Positions 25,753 through 33,685 of a stretch of DNA of 33,685 bases are shown here, in pieces. Under the pieces are notes generated by a model, which saw nothing but the letters and a program-made list of their open reading frames with translations, had not been told where the DNA came from and made no database searches. The position numbers and the translations under genes are program-made. The first letter of the stretch is position 1; each line of letters begins with the position of its first letter. Origin of the DNA: Azoarcus sp. (GTDB lineage Bacteria; Pseudomonadota; Gammaproteobacteria; Burkholderiales; Rhodocyclaceae); contig JACESY010000012.1 in NCBI GenBank assembly GCA_013911595.1, positions 1-33,685 on the forward strand, read 5' to 3'.

Positions 25753-26211
25753 TTAGTCGCGGCAGGAACCCGGCAGCCATGCGGTTTTGGCTGAACCAGT
25801 CGCTTCCCCGCTGCACTTCCAGCGCGTGATATGGAACGTGCTTGCGTAGACCGGAGAAAGCTCGATGGTCAAACCAGCCAACGACCCACCAGCCTCGACT
25901 TGGATTACCCCGTTTGTGCTGGCCGTGCCAGCACTGCCGGCGGTCGACGACACAGTGATGTAACTCGCGTAATCGGTTTTCCTGAAACCTTCGGTGCAAT
26001 CACTCATCGATGCACCGTTGCCGTCGCGGTGAGCTTGAACGATCTCGGTGACGCAAGTCCGCGCGGTACTCGCCGCAAGCACGACCTCGGATGCGCGCGC
26101 ACGCTGCGTGTAGTCCTGATAGGCCGGCAGCGCGACGGCTGCCAGGATGCCGATGATCGCGACGACGATCATCAGTTCGATGAGGGTAAAGCCCTGTTGC
26201 ATCTTCTTCAT
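25753..26211 (-). CDS. pilA: Type IV major pilin
   Basis: A 152-residue type IVa prepilin. The start is the ATG at 26211 with AAGGAG six bases upstream; the ORF track's two extra codons start from a TTG. The leader MKKMQQG is cut before [22 protein letters not shown], leaving Phe1 and Glu5 of the mature protein in place. Four cysteines follow, the last two (WKCSGE and PGSCRD) framing a C-terminal disulfide loop. A Ser/Thr/Ala/Gly-rich stretch ([14 protein letters not shown]) in the middle could accept O-glycans. It is subunit of the pilus fibre, exported through the PilQ system. A sigma-54 promoter lies upstream and a strong terminator downstream. Confidence 0.96.
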   Translation of the reverse strand: MKKMQQGFTLIELMIVVAIIGILAAVALPAYQDYTQRARASEVVLAASTARTCVTEIVQAHRDGNGASMSDCTEGFRKTDYASYITVSSTAGSAGTASTNGVIQVEAGGSLAGLTIELSPVYASTFHITRWKCSGEATGSAKTAWLPGSCRD

Positions 26212-26263
26212 GTTCAACTCCTTGCGGATCGTGATCGCGGATAGCCCGGCTGATTCGTGCCAC

Positions 26264-26278
26264 GCAAGACGTGTGCCA
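26264..26278 (-). promoter_or_regulatory. Sigma-54 promoter of pilA
   Basis: On the minus strand TGGCACACGTCTTGC matches the -24/-12 consensus TGGCAC-N5-TTGC, with the GG-N10-GC spacing exact. Transcription would start about 40 nt before the pilA ATG. PilR, a sigma-54 activator, is encoded 3 kb away. Confidence 0.85.
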
Positions 26279-26353
26279 CATCCGTCCGGCTGACATCGAC
26301 CGGCGGATCATCGCGCAAAACCCGCGTTGTAACAAGGATTTCCGCGCGGTTCG

Positions 26354-26447
26354 TCAGAAAATGTCTGAAGCATGCAACAGTCGCGGGCGCGACATGGATT
26401 GTCCACCTTTGACAATTCTCGTCGCACGCGAGTCACACCCTGACAAT
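26354..26447. promoter_or_regulatory. Candidate activator (PilR) binding region upstream of pilA
   Basis: The interval holds an inverted repeat TCAGA-N5-TCTGA (26354-26368), an inverted repeat ATTGTC-N7-GACAAT (26398-26416) and another GACAAT (26442-26447). All contain TGTC, the core of PilR sites known from Pseudomonas. The two GACAAT copies are 31 bp apart, close to three helical turns. The sites lie about 75-170 bp upstream of the -24 element, the usual range for sigma-54 enhancers. Confidence 0.4.
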
Positions 26448-26542
26448 CGCCCTGCGTCGAGGCCGGCATGCGCCCTACCGCTTGCCATGCAGGCGGTCTA
26501 TGATCGGCCGTTCCTGCCTCTTGTTGATTGCGGATATCGAAC

Positions 26543-27820
26543 ATGGATGCATCTGCTGCGCCCCACATCGCGGTGATCGGCCTGGGCTATGTCGGGCTGC
26601 CGCTGGCGGTCGCGTTTGCGCAACGCTTCGACGTGACGGGCTTCGATGTCTCCCGCGCACGCATCGAGCGCCTGCGTGCCGGGCATGACGACACGCGAGA
26701 GGTTTCCGACGCGGTGTTGCGCGACGCGGCACGGCTACGCTTCACGCTGGATGCGACGGACATCGCCGCGTGCGATACCTACATCGTGACCGTGCCCACG
26801 CCGATAGACGCGCACAAACGCCCGGACCTGGGCCCGCTGCTGGCCGCGTGCGAGACCGTGGGCTGCGTGCTCAAACGCGGCGACCTGGTGGTGTTCGAGT
26901 CCACGGTGTATCCGGGCGCCACCGAAGAGGAATGCGTGCCGGTGCTCGAGGCGCGCTCGGGGCTGCGGCTGAACGAGGATTTTGCGGTGGGCTACAGCCC
27001 GGAGCGCGTCAATCCGGGGGACCGCGAGCACCGCATCGAGAACATCCTCAAGGTCACCTCTGGCTCGTCATCCGAAGCCGCCGAGCGAGTCGACCGGCTC
27101 TACGCGAGCATCGTCACGGCCGGCACGCACTGCGCGCCGAGCATCCGCGTGGCGGAGGCCGCCAAGGTGATCGAGAACACGCAGCGCGATCTGAACATCG
27201 CGCTGATCAACGAGTTGGCCATCATCTTCGCGCGCATGGGGCTGGACACCCAGGCTGTGCTGGAGGCGGCCGGCACCAAGTGGAACTTCCTGCCCTTCCG
27301 CCCGGGGCTGGTGGGCGGGCACTGCATCGGGGTGGATCCGTACTACCTCACGCACAAGGCGCAGGCCATCGGCTATCACCCGGAAATCATCCTCGCCGGC
27401 CGACGCCTGAACGACGCCATGGGCGCCTGGGTGGCCTCGCAACTGGTCAAGGCGATGATCCGGCGCCGCATCGAGGTCGACGGCGCACGCGTGCTGGTGA
27501 TGGGCCTGACCTTCAAGGAGAACTGCCCCGACCTGCGCAACACTCGCGTGGTCGACGTGGTGCGCGAGCTGGCCGACTACGGCATCCGCGTAGACGTCAC
27601 CGACCCGCAGGCCGACCCGGCCGACGCCATGCGCGAACACGGCATCGAACTGGTCACCGAACCCGCACCGGGCGGCTACGACGGTATCGTGCTGGCCGTG
27701 GGACACAACGAATTCCGTGACCAGGGCGCGGCGCGCATCCGCGCACTGGGCAAGCCGGGGCACGTGCTCTACGACCTCAAGTACGTGCTGGCGCGAGACG
27801 AGGCGGATTTGCGATTGTAG
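26543..27820 (+). CDS. tviB: UDP-N-acetylhexosamine 6-dehydrogenase (TviB/WbpO-like nucleotide-sugar dehydrogenase)
   Basis: A 425-residue member of the UDP-glucose/GDP-mannose dehydrogenase family. It oxidises C6 of a UDP-N-acetylhexosamine to the uronic acid with two NAD+. It has the N-terminal Rossmann motif [46 protein letters not shown], and the catalytic cysteine in [15 protein letters not shown]. The C-terminal domain has [16 protein letters not shown]. The start is the ATG at 26543; a TATGAT at 26499 could be its -10. It is divergent from pilA. The usual partner epimerase (TviC) is not in the window, so the product may feed a glycan encoded elsewhere. Confidence 0.88.
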   Translation: MDASAAPHIAVIGLGYVGLPLAVAFAQRFDVTGFDVSRARIERLRAGHDDTREVSDAVLRDAARLRFTLDATDIAACDTYIVTVPTPIDAHKRPDLGPLLAACETVGCVLKRGDLVVFESTVYPGATEEECVPVLEARSGLRLNEDFAVGYSPERVNPGDREHRIENILKVTSGSSSEAAERVDRLYASIVTAGTHCAPSIRVAEAAKVIENTQRDLNIALINELAIIFARMGLDTQAVLEAAGTKWNFLPFRPGLVGGHCIGVDPYYLTHKAQAIGYHPEIILAGRRLNDAMGAWVASQLVKAMIRRRIEVDGARVLVMGLTFKENCPDLRNTRVVDVVRELADYGIRVDVTDPQADPADAMREHGIELVTEPAPGGYDGIVLAVGHNEFRDQGAARIRALGKPGHVLYDLKYVLARDEADLRL

Positions 27821-27846
27821 GGTGCGCGGCTCGAACGGGCCGGGAT

Positions 27847-27872
27847 GTCGCACTCGCTTCGCTCGATACGAC
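27847..27872. repeat. Imperfect inverted repeat between convergent genes
   Basis: GTCGCACTCGCTTCGCTCGATACGAC is an interrupted inverted repeat in the 52-bp gap between tviB and the convergent HEPN gene. It looks like the short interspersed hairpin repeats common in GC-rich proteobacteria, but a single copy was seen here and there is no U-tract. Confidence 0.3.
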
Positions 27873-28235
27873 CTACGGGCGATTGCGGCTGCCGGACTTT
27901 TCGAGCATCCTGCCAAGCGCTTCATGCAACGGTGAGAGCTCCCGCTCCACCACATTCCATATCGCGTCGACGTCGACGCCAAGGTAGTCGTGGACGAGAA
28001 TATTCCTGAAGCCGGATATCGCTCGCCACGAAATTGCCGGCTCGCTTGCCTTGAGCTCGTCGCTCAGCCTCTGACTGGATTCCGCGAGCACCTGCAGGTT
28101 GCGCAACACCGCATCCTGGACCAGGCGCGAGGAACGGAACAACGCCTCGTCGTCGCCCACGTAATCGGATACCCGATCGATGCATTCGAGCATGTGGACA
28201 AGATAGAGTCTGTCGGCCTCGTGTCCGGGCTTCAT
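27873..28235 (-). CDS. HEPN domain toxin (HepT-like, DUF86)
   Basis: A 120-residue helical protein with ISGFRNILVHDYLGVD, containing the R-x4-H-x-Y RNase motif (RNILVHDY, about residues 77-84), typical of DUF86/HepT toxins. It lies 9 bp downstream of an MNT gene on the same strand. Family knowledge: the toxin cleaves RNA and is neutralised by AMPylation of the motif's tyrosine. It is only distantly similar to the HEPN protein at 8.4 kb, so the two pairs are not a recent duplication. Confidence 0.87.
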   Translation of the reverse strand: MKPGHEADRLYLVHMLECIDRVSDYVGDDEALFRSSRLVQDAVLRNLQVLAESSQRLSDELKASEPAISWRAISGFRNILVHDYLGVDVDAIWNVVERELSPLHEALGRMLEKSGSRNRP

Positions 28236-28244
28236 TTGCGAAGG

Positions 28245-28529
28245 TCAGAGTGAGCGGGCTTCATCGAGAACGCGCGCTCGCACCAGCGGATGCAGCGCGG
28301 CGGGCGTGACCAGGTCGACCGGGCGTCCGAGCAGGTCCTGCGCTTCCATCTGCATCTCCCCCAGAACGAATCCGGAGGTACCCGGCTCGGCCTCGACCAA
28401 CAGATCGACATCGCTGGATTCGTCGCCATCGTCGCGTGCCATCGATCCGAAAACCTTGATCGAACGGACACGAAAGCGGAGTGCGAGCGCTTTCAACTCG
28501 TCACGATGCGTTTCGATCAATGGATGCAT
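28245..28529 (-). CDS. MNT-type nucleotidyltransferase antitoxin
   Basis: A 94-residue minimal nucleotidyltransferase. The ORF track has 19 extra N-terminal codons; the start is put at MHPLIETHRDELKALA (ATG 28529). The motif FGSMARDDGDESSDVDLLVE gives GSx10DxD with the metal-binding aspartates, followed by PVDLVTPAALHPLVRARVLDEA, the usual end of MntA-type antitoxins. It precedes the HEPN gene in the standard antitoxin-toxin order. Confidence 0.87.
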   Translation of the reverse strand: MHPLIETHRDELKALALRFRVRSIKVFGSMARDDGDESSDVDLLVEAEPGTSGFVLGEMQMEAQDLLGRPVDLVTPAALHPLVRARVLDEARSL

Positions 28530-28699
28530 GAGCCTCTCCGAAGTCCTCGTCATGGACACGCGCGCCAACCGACGCGGCAGCTTCAAGCATACATCCGGCT
28601 TTCATGCGCGTCATCTCGCCACTGACGCAGTAAAGGGACCGGGCGGCCTCGTCGAGAAACAGCAACACGCGCGTGGTCGAGCTGGCTCCAAGGCGCCTG

Positions 28700-28933
28700 T
28701 CAGGCGTTCCAGGGGGCGAGTTCCTCGTCCGGTAGAGGATCACAGAACTCGTCACAGACTCGCCCCTTCAAGCGTCCAGGTATGCGGCGACGCACGTCGG
28801 CTGCCAGCGGCACGATCCGCGCATGGGGCTCGCCGTATTTGGTGAGGATGATCTCCTGGCCCGCATGAGCCTGGTCGACGAGGCGCACAAGGTGCGTCTT
28901 GGCTTCATGGATATTGACGATGATGCTCATCAT
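28700..28933 (-). CDS. Phd/YefM-type antitoxin without a visible toxin
   Basis: A 77-residue protein with the Phd/YefM opening MMSIIVNIHEAKTHLVRLVDQAHAGQ and then ILTKYGEPHARIVPL, the DNA-binding dimer domain. It continues with a toxin-binding tail ending LPDEELAPWNA. Two adjacent ATGs (28933, 28930) are possible starts. VapC- or RelE-type toxin genes normally follow such antitoxins directly, but in the 170 bp before the MNT gene only an unrecognisable frame is present. It therefore looks like an orphan or a decayed pair. Confidence 0.75.
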   Translation of the reverse strand: MMSIIVNIHEAKTHLVRLVDQAHAGQEIILTKYGEPHARIVPLAADVRRRIPGRLKGRVCDEFCDPLPDEELAPWNA

Positions 28934-29014
28934 CAACCCCGGCGGATCAATCAGTTGGTCAAGCCATCGCAGAATAGTCGACATCAACGATTTCCGCCCG
29001 ATGAGATGGGCGCC

Positions 29015-30355
29015 CTACTCCATGCCCCACTTCTGCAGCCGGTAGCGCAACTGGCGCAGCGTCATGCCCAGTCGCCGAGCGGCCTCGCTGCGGTTCCAGC
29101 GGGTTTCTTCCAGCGCGCGCAGGATGTGGCTGCGCTCGTCGTCGGCATCCTGGCCGGCCGGCGCCACCACGGGCGAGGCGATAGGCACCGACCTGGCCTC
29201 CAACGCAAGGTCGGCGGGCGTGATCACATCGGAATCGCACAGCGCGCAGGCGCGTTCAAGCAGGTTTTCCAGCTCGCGCACGTTGCCCGGGAAGGGGTAG
29301 GCGCGCAGCGCAGCGAGCGACTCGCCCGACAATCGTTGCGCAGGCCCGCCGTCACGTGCCGCAAGCCGCGCAAGAACGTGCCTGGCCAGTTCCTCGATGT
29401 CCTCGGGGCGCTCGCGCAGCGGCGGCACATGCAGCGCGATGACATTGATGCGGTAGAACAGATCCTGGCGGAAGCGCCCCTCAGTCACCAGCGCGGCTAG
29501 ATCGCGGTGGGAGGCCGAGAGCACGCGCACGTCCACGGCTTCCTCGGCATGGGCGCCGACTGGGCGCACGGCACGCTCCTGGATCGCGCGCAGCAGCTTC
29601 ACCTGCATGGCCAGCGGCAGTTCAGCGACCTCATCGAGGAACAGCGTGCCGCCCTGCGCGGCGCGAAACAGCCCGGGCTTGTCGGCGGTGGCGCCGGAAA
29701 AGCTGCCGCGCATGTGACCGAAGAATTCGCTCTCCATCAGTTCGTGCGGGATCGCGCCGCAGTTGACCGGCACGAAGGCGCCATCCGTACGCGGGCCGAG
29801 TGCGTGGATGGAGCGTGCGATGACTTCCTTGCCGGTGCCGGATTCACCATGGATGAACACCGGCGCCTGGTTGCGCGCGAGCCGTGCGACCTGGGCGCGC
29901 AGGTGCTCGATGGCGGCGGAACGTCCGATCAGCCGCCGCACGCCGTCCGTTTCGGGTTCGTCCGGCGTGTGATCGGGTACACGCAGCGCGTGCTCGACGA
30001 GTGCGCGCACGGCCTTGACCTCGACTGGCTTGGTGACGAAATCGAAGGCGCCCAGCTTGAGCGCGCGAATCGCCGTGTCGATGCTGCCGTGGGCCGAGAT
30101 CACCGCCACCGGCAGGCCGGCGTGCGCCTGCTGGATATGCGCCACCAGGTCGAGCCCGTCGCCGTCGGGCAGGCGCATGTCGGTCAGGCACAAGCGATAG
30201 CTACCCGACGCCAGCCGCTCGCGCGCCTCGGCCACGCTGCCGGCGGTGTCGCAGCGCAGGCCCATGCGCAGCAGCGCCAGCTCCAGCAGTTCGCGGATGT
30301 CGGCCTCGTCGTCGATGACCAGCACGTCGGCGCGTGCGAGCGCCTCTGCGTTCAT
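29015..30355 (-). CDS. pilR: Sigma-54-dependent response regulator PilR
   Basis: A 446-residue three-domain regulator of type IV pilin transcription. The receiver domain (residues about 8-120) has the acidic pocket IDDEADI and the phosphorylated aspartate in [11 protein letters not shown]. The AAA+ domain has Walker [14 protein letters not shown], the sigma-54-contact loop GSFSGA (GAFTGA in most relatives) and Walker [15 protein letters not shown] Fis-type helix-turn-helix closes the protein ([20 protein letters not shown]). It overlaps pilS by ATGA. The sigma-54 promoter found upstream of pilA is its expected target. Confidence 0.93.
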   Translation of the reverse strand: MNAEALARADVLVIDDEADIRELLELALLRMGLRCDTAGSVAEARERLASGSYRLCLTDMRLPDGDGLDLVAHIQQAHAGLPVAVISAHGSIDTAIRALKLGAFDFVTKPVEVKAVRALVEHALRVPDHTPDEPETDGVRRLIGRSAAIEHLRAQVARLARNQAPVFIHGESGTGKEVIARSIHALGPRTDGAFVPVNCGAIPHELMESEFFGHMRGSFSGATADKPGLFRAAQGGTLFLDEVAELPLAMQVKLLRAIQERAVRPVGAHAEEAVDVRVLSASHRDLAALVTEGRFRQDLFYRINVIALHVPPLRERPEDIEELARHVLARLAARDGGPAQRLSGESLAALRAYPFPGNVRELENLLERACALCDSDVITPADLALEARSVPIASPVVAPAGQDADDERSHILRALEETRWNRSEAARRLGMTLRQLRYRLQKWGME

Positions 30356-31902
30356 GGCGTCCTCCTTCCACTGAGCACGAAGTGCGCGCCGCCCGCATCC
30401 GCCACCAGCTCGAGCTGCGCGCCGTTGGCGTCGGCCAGTTCGCGCGCGATGTACAGTCCCAGCCCGGTACCCTTCGGGTCGGTCGTGGCGAAGGGCTCGA
30501 AAACCTGTTCGCGCTGCTCGGCAACGACCCCCGGGCCGTCGTCGACGATGTGCAGCGCGGTGCGTTCACCCGGCAGCTCCGTCGTGAACATGCGGATCGC
30601 ACCGGCCGCGCCCGTGCAGTAGCGACGCGCATTGGCCAACAGGTTAACGACGATCTGGTGCAGGTGCGCGCGGTCGATCCACAACATCGCCTCATCGGGT
30701 ACGTCGAGCGCATAGAGCGCGCGCTCCGCCTCGCCGGCCAGCGTCATCTCCTCGACGATGGCCGACAGCGCGGGGCCCAGCGGCAGCGCCTCGCGAACGA
30801 CCTCGTCGCGCCGGCCCAGCGCGAGCACGTCGCGCACCATGCGCTCGATGCGCCGTGCATTGTCGCCGATGATGCGCACCAGCCGTTCCTGCACCTCGGC
30901 GCGCTTCTCCTCGCCCAGCAGTTCGGCCGCCTGCGTCACGGCAGAGAGCGGGTTGCGGATCTCGTGCGCCATGCTGGCGGTCAGCCGCCCCAGCGCGGCG
31001 AGCTTTTGCTGCTGGATCTGCTTCTGCACGTCGGCGTAGTCGGTCAGGTAGACGAGCACGTCGCCGCCGCCCTCGCCGGCGGTATGCGCGAGCAACGCGC
31101 GGCAGCGCATCGGGCGCTCATCGGGGCCGAGCGGCAACTGCATGCTGTCAAAGCTGCCCGACTCGCGACAGGCAGCCACGGCCGCGTCCAGCGCAGGCAT
31201 GTGCGTGCCCGCTTCCAGGCCCGGCCCCAGCAGTTCGGTCGCACGCGGATTGATCTGCAGGAGTCGGCCATCCTGGCCGAACACCAGCACGCCATCGTGC
31301 ATGTCTTCGATGATGCGCTCGTTGATCGCCTGCTGGCGACCCAGCGCCTCACCGCGCGCCTCGGCGATGGTCTCGTGAGTGAGTGCGCGTTTGGCGAGCA
31401 AGCGCGTGGTCAGCGCGATCGCGAAGAACGCGATGCACACGATGCCTACCCGCACCGTGTCGCTCGCGCCACCCAGCGTCAGCGCACGCCAGGTGTTTTC
31501 GGCGAGCACCAGCAGTGTGGCGATCGACGCGAAGAACAGCGGCAGCCGCCCCTCGACCAGCACGCCGGCGCCGGCGACATAGACCATCATCAGCCCGGCG
31601 ATGCCGCTGCCATGCCCGCCACTGACCGCCATCACGCCAACCAGAGCGACGAAATCGACCGAGAACTGCAGCGCCACCAGACGCCGGTCGCCCAGCGCCA
31701 GCGCAAACGGGAAGCCGCTGACGAGAGCGAAGGCCGCATAACCCAGCGTCAGGGCGAGATAGGCCTCGGGCCATTGTTCGCCCAGGCCGAGATCCTCGCC
31801 GGCGACAACGAACAGGCCGGCGACGACCAGCCGGAAGATATTGAAGATGCGGCGCGGAACCGTGCGCTCGGCGTCCGCCTGCGCGAGCCCCGCGAGCTTC
31901 AT
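30352..31902 (-). CDS. pilS: Sensor histidine kinase PilS
   Basis: A 516-residue membrane histidine kinase. The start is placed at MKLAGLAQADAERTV (ATG 31902), overlapping the stop of the PP0621-family gene by 4 bp, rather than at the ORF-track start. About six membrane helices fill residues 18-170. A PAS domain comes next (MHDGVLVFGQDGRLLQINPRA), then the H-box SMAHEIRNPLSAV with the phosphorylated histidine, the N-box HQIVVNLLANARRY, the G1 box DDGPGVV, and GTGLGLYIAREL. It phosphorylates PilR; in Pseudomonas PilS senses pilin levels in the membrane. Confidence 0.93.
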   Translation of the reverse strand: MKLAGLAQADAERTVPRRIFNIFRLVVAGLFVVAGEDLGLGEQWPEAYLALTLGYAAFALVSGFPFALALGDRRLVALQFSVDFVALVGVMAVSGGHGSGIAGLMMVYVAGAGVLVEGRLPLFFASIATLLVLAENTWRALTLGGASDTVRVGIVCIAFFAIALTTRLLAKRALTHETIAEARGEALGRQQAINERIIEDMHDGVLVFGQDGRLLQINPRATELLGPGLEAGTHMPALDAAVAACRESGSFDSMQLPLGPDERPMRCRALLAHTAGEGGGDVLVYLTDYADVQKQIQQQKLAALGRLTASMAHEIRNPLSAVTQAAELLGEEKRAEVQERLVRIIGDNARRIERMVRDVLALGRRDEVVREALPLGPALSAIVEEMTLAGEAERALYALDVPDEAMLWIDRAHLHQIVVNLLANARRYCTGAAGAIRMFTTELPGERTALHIVDDGPGVVAEQREQVFEPFATTDPKGTGLGLYIARELADANGAQLELVADAGGAHFVLSGRRTP

Positions 31903-32135
31903 CGATCCCGCACACCGAGCCGGCGATGCTCGTCCGAACAGTAGAAGCCGCTCGCGTCTTGCACACCTTCGCTCTCGGGAATATGCACGCCGCAATGCTC
32001 ACAGGCGAGCATGCGCTCCGGGCCGGTCTTGGTCCCCTTGCGTTTGCCCGGCTTACGTCGATGCCGATCAGCAAGCGCACGCCGCGCCCACCAGTACAGG
32101 ATCAACAGCAGAATCAGGATGAGGATGGTACGCAC
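31899..32135 (-). CDS. PP0621 family protein (membrane-anchored zinc ribbon)
   Basis: A 78-residue protein with one N-terminal membrane helix (ILILILLLILYWWA), a basic stretch (RHRRKPGKRKGTK) and a small C-terminal zinc-binding motif, CEHCG and YCSDEH. The family is conserved next to pilS in many betaproteobacteria and pseudomonads and has no known function. The start is a GTG. Its stop overlaps the pilS start, so the three genes PP0621-pilS-pilR form one operon. Confidence 0.85.
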   Translation of the reverse strand: MRTILILILLLILYWWARRALADRHRRKPGKRKGTKTGPERMLACEHCGVHIPESEGVQDASGFYCSDEHRRLGVRDR

Positions 32136-32208
32136 GGCTGAATCGCCCGGTCTGGAAGCGGATCGAGTCTAGCATGCGCGCCCCTGCCGAAGCGCGCCCG
32201 AGCCGCCG

Positions 32209-32214
32209 TACAAT
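32209..32214 (+). promoter_or_regulatory. Candidate -10 element of mtnA
   Basis: TACAAT lies 7 nt before the mtnA ATG, which would make the mRNA leaderless or nearly so. No good -35 was found (CTGCCG at 32184 is the best, with 19 bp spacing). Confidence 0.3.
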
Positions 32215-32221
32215 CACGCCC

Positions 32222-33284
<1,063 letters not shown>

Positions 33285-33292
<8 letters not shown>

Positions 33293-33685
33293 CGAGCACG
33301 CATTGCGCGAAGCCCTGCTCTCCGCCGCGCGCGGCATGAGCGAAGCCGGGCTCAACGTTGGCACTTCGGGCAACGCCAGCGTGCGTGTACGTGACGGCAT
33401 GCTGATCACGCCGACCGGGCTCAAAGCCGAGGATTGCGACCCCGGCGACATGGTGTTCGTCGACGCGAACGGCCGGGCGCATGGCGAGCGCGCACCTTCA
33501 TCCGAATGGCCCATGCACCTGGGCGTGTATGCCGACCGCGCCGATGCGGGCGCAATCCTGCACGCACACCCGCCCTTCGCCACCGCGCTGGCCTGCCACC
33601 GGCTGGAGATCCCGCCCTTCCATTACATGATCGCGCGCTTTGGCGGCAGCACGGTGCGCTGCGCGCGCTACGCGACCTTCGGCAC
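33285..33685 (+). CDS. Class II aldolase/adducin family protein (5' part, runs off window)
   Basis: This frame is open to the right edge and absent from the ORF track. The visible 133 residues begin MADEHALREALLSAARGMSEAG. They contain LNVGTSGNASVR, LITPTGLKAEDC, PSSEWPMHLGVY and a metal-site HAHPPFATAL. The SSEW and H-x-H pattern is closer to L-fuculose-phosphate aldolase (FucA) and Ald2-type aldolases than to methylthioribulose-1-phosphate dehydratase (MtnB). It overlaps mtnA by 8 bp. It could therefore cleave 5-methylthioribulose 1-phosphate or 5-deoxyribulose 1-phosphate to DHAP and an aldehyde, or be an MtnB; the missing C-terminus leaves this open. Confidence 0.8.

Noticed and set aside
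28501-28755. 84-aa minus ORF considered as the toxin partner of the Phd antitoxin
   Set aside because: It starts inside the antitoxin gene and overlaps the MNT start. It has no PIN acidic residues and no RelE-like pattern.

Overview
The window looks like chromosomal DNA of a GC-rich Gram-negative proteobacterium, most likely a betaproteobacterium (Rhodocyclales-like, e.g. the Azoarcus/Thauera group). This is inferred from gene order (dapF-DUF484, pilR-pilS-PP0621-family) and codon use, not from any rRNA. No rRNA, tRNA, transposase, integrase or CRISPR array was seen. The sequence is about two thirds GC, except in parts of the surface-glycan island (clearest at 10.7-12.3 kb and 18.25-20.8 kb), which look more AT-rich and carry homopolymer runs.

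Left flank (1-8.0 kb) is housekeeping. On the minus strand: a DUF484 gene cut by the window edge, dapF (diaminopimelate epimerase), a PBP7-type D-Ala-D-Ala endopeptidase, maeB (malic enzyme), a membrane-anchored lytic transglycosylase and ampD. A PLP aminotransferase lies on the plus strand. Three of these act on peptidoglycan turnover and dapF makes one of its building blocks.

Centre, plus strand (8.1-19.6 kb): a MNT/HEPN toxin-antitoxin pair whose last codon overlaps the start of a PglK-like glycan-flippase ABC transporter. An AT-richer capsule-type glycosyltransferase follows, then a complete pseudaminic-acid pathway in the order pseB-pseC-[MNT, 38-aa ORF]-pseF-pseG-pseH-pseI. A probable GT52 sialyl/pseudaminyl-transferase (with a T9 tract) and a CDP-glycerol synthase (TagD-like) end the run. 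Nearly all genes overlap or abut, so this is probably one or two transcripts.

Centre, minus strand (19.6-26.2 kb): the type IV major pilin gene pilA, with a sigma-54 promoter and a strong terminator. Downstream are a TMTC/TfpW-like GT-C membrane glycosyltransferase, a GT2 polyprenyl-phosphate glycosyltransferase, a GT4 glycosyltransferase, a SAM methyltransferase and a CDP-glycerol glycerophosphotransferase that converges on tagD. The likely theme is pilin and/or cell-surface glycosylation, with pseudaminic acid and glycerol phosphate as building blocks.

Right flank (26.5-33.7 kb): a TviB-like UDP-HexNAc 6-dehydrogenase divergent from pilA, a second HEPN/MNT pair, an orphan Phd-type antitoxin, the pilR/pilS two-component system (the expected activator of the pilA sigma-54 promoter), a small PP0621-family zinc-ribbon protein, and divergently mtnA followed by a class II aldolase cut by the window edge. 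The last two suggest a methylthioribose-1-phosphate salvage or DHAP-shunt module.
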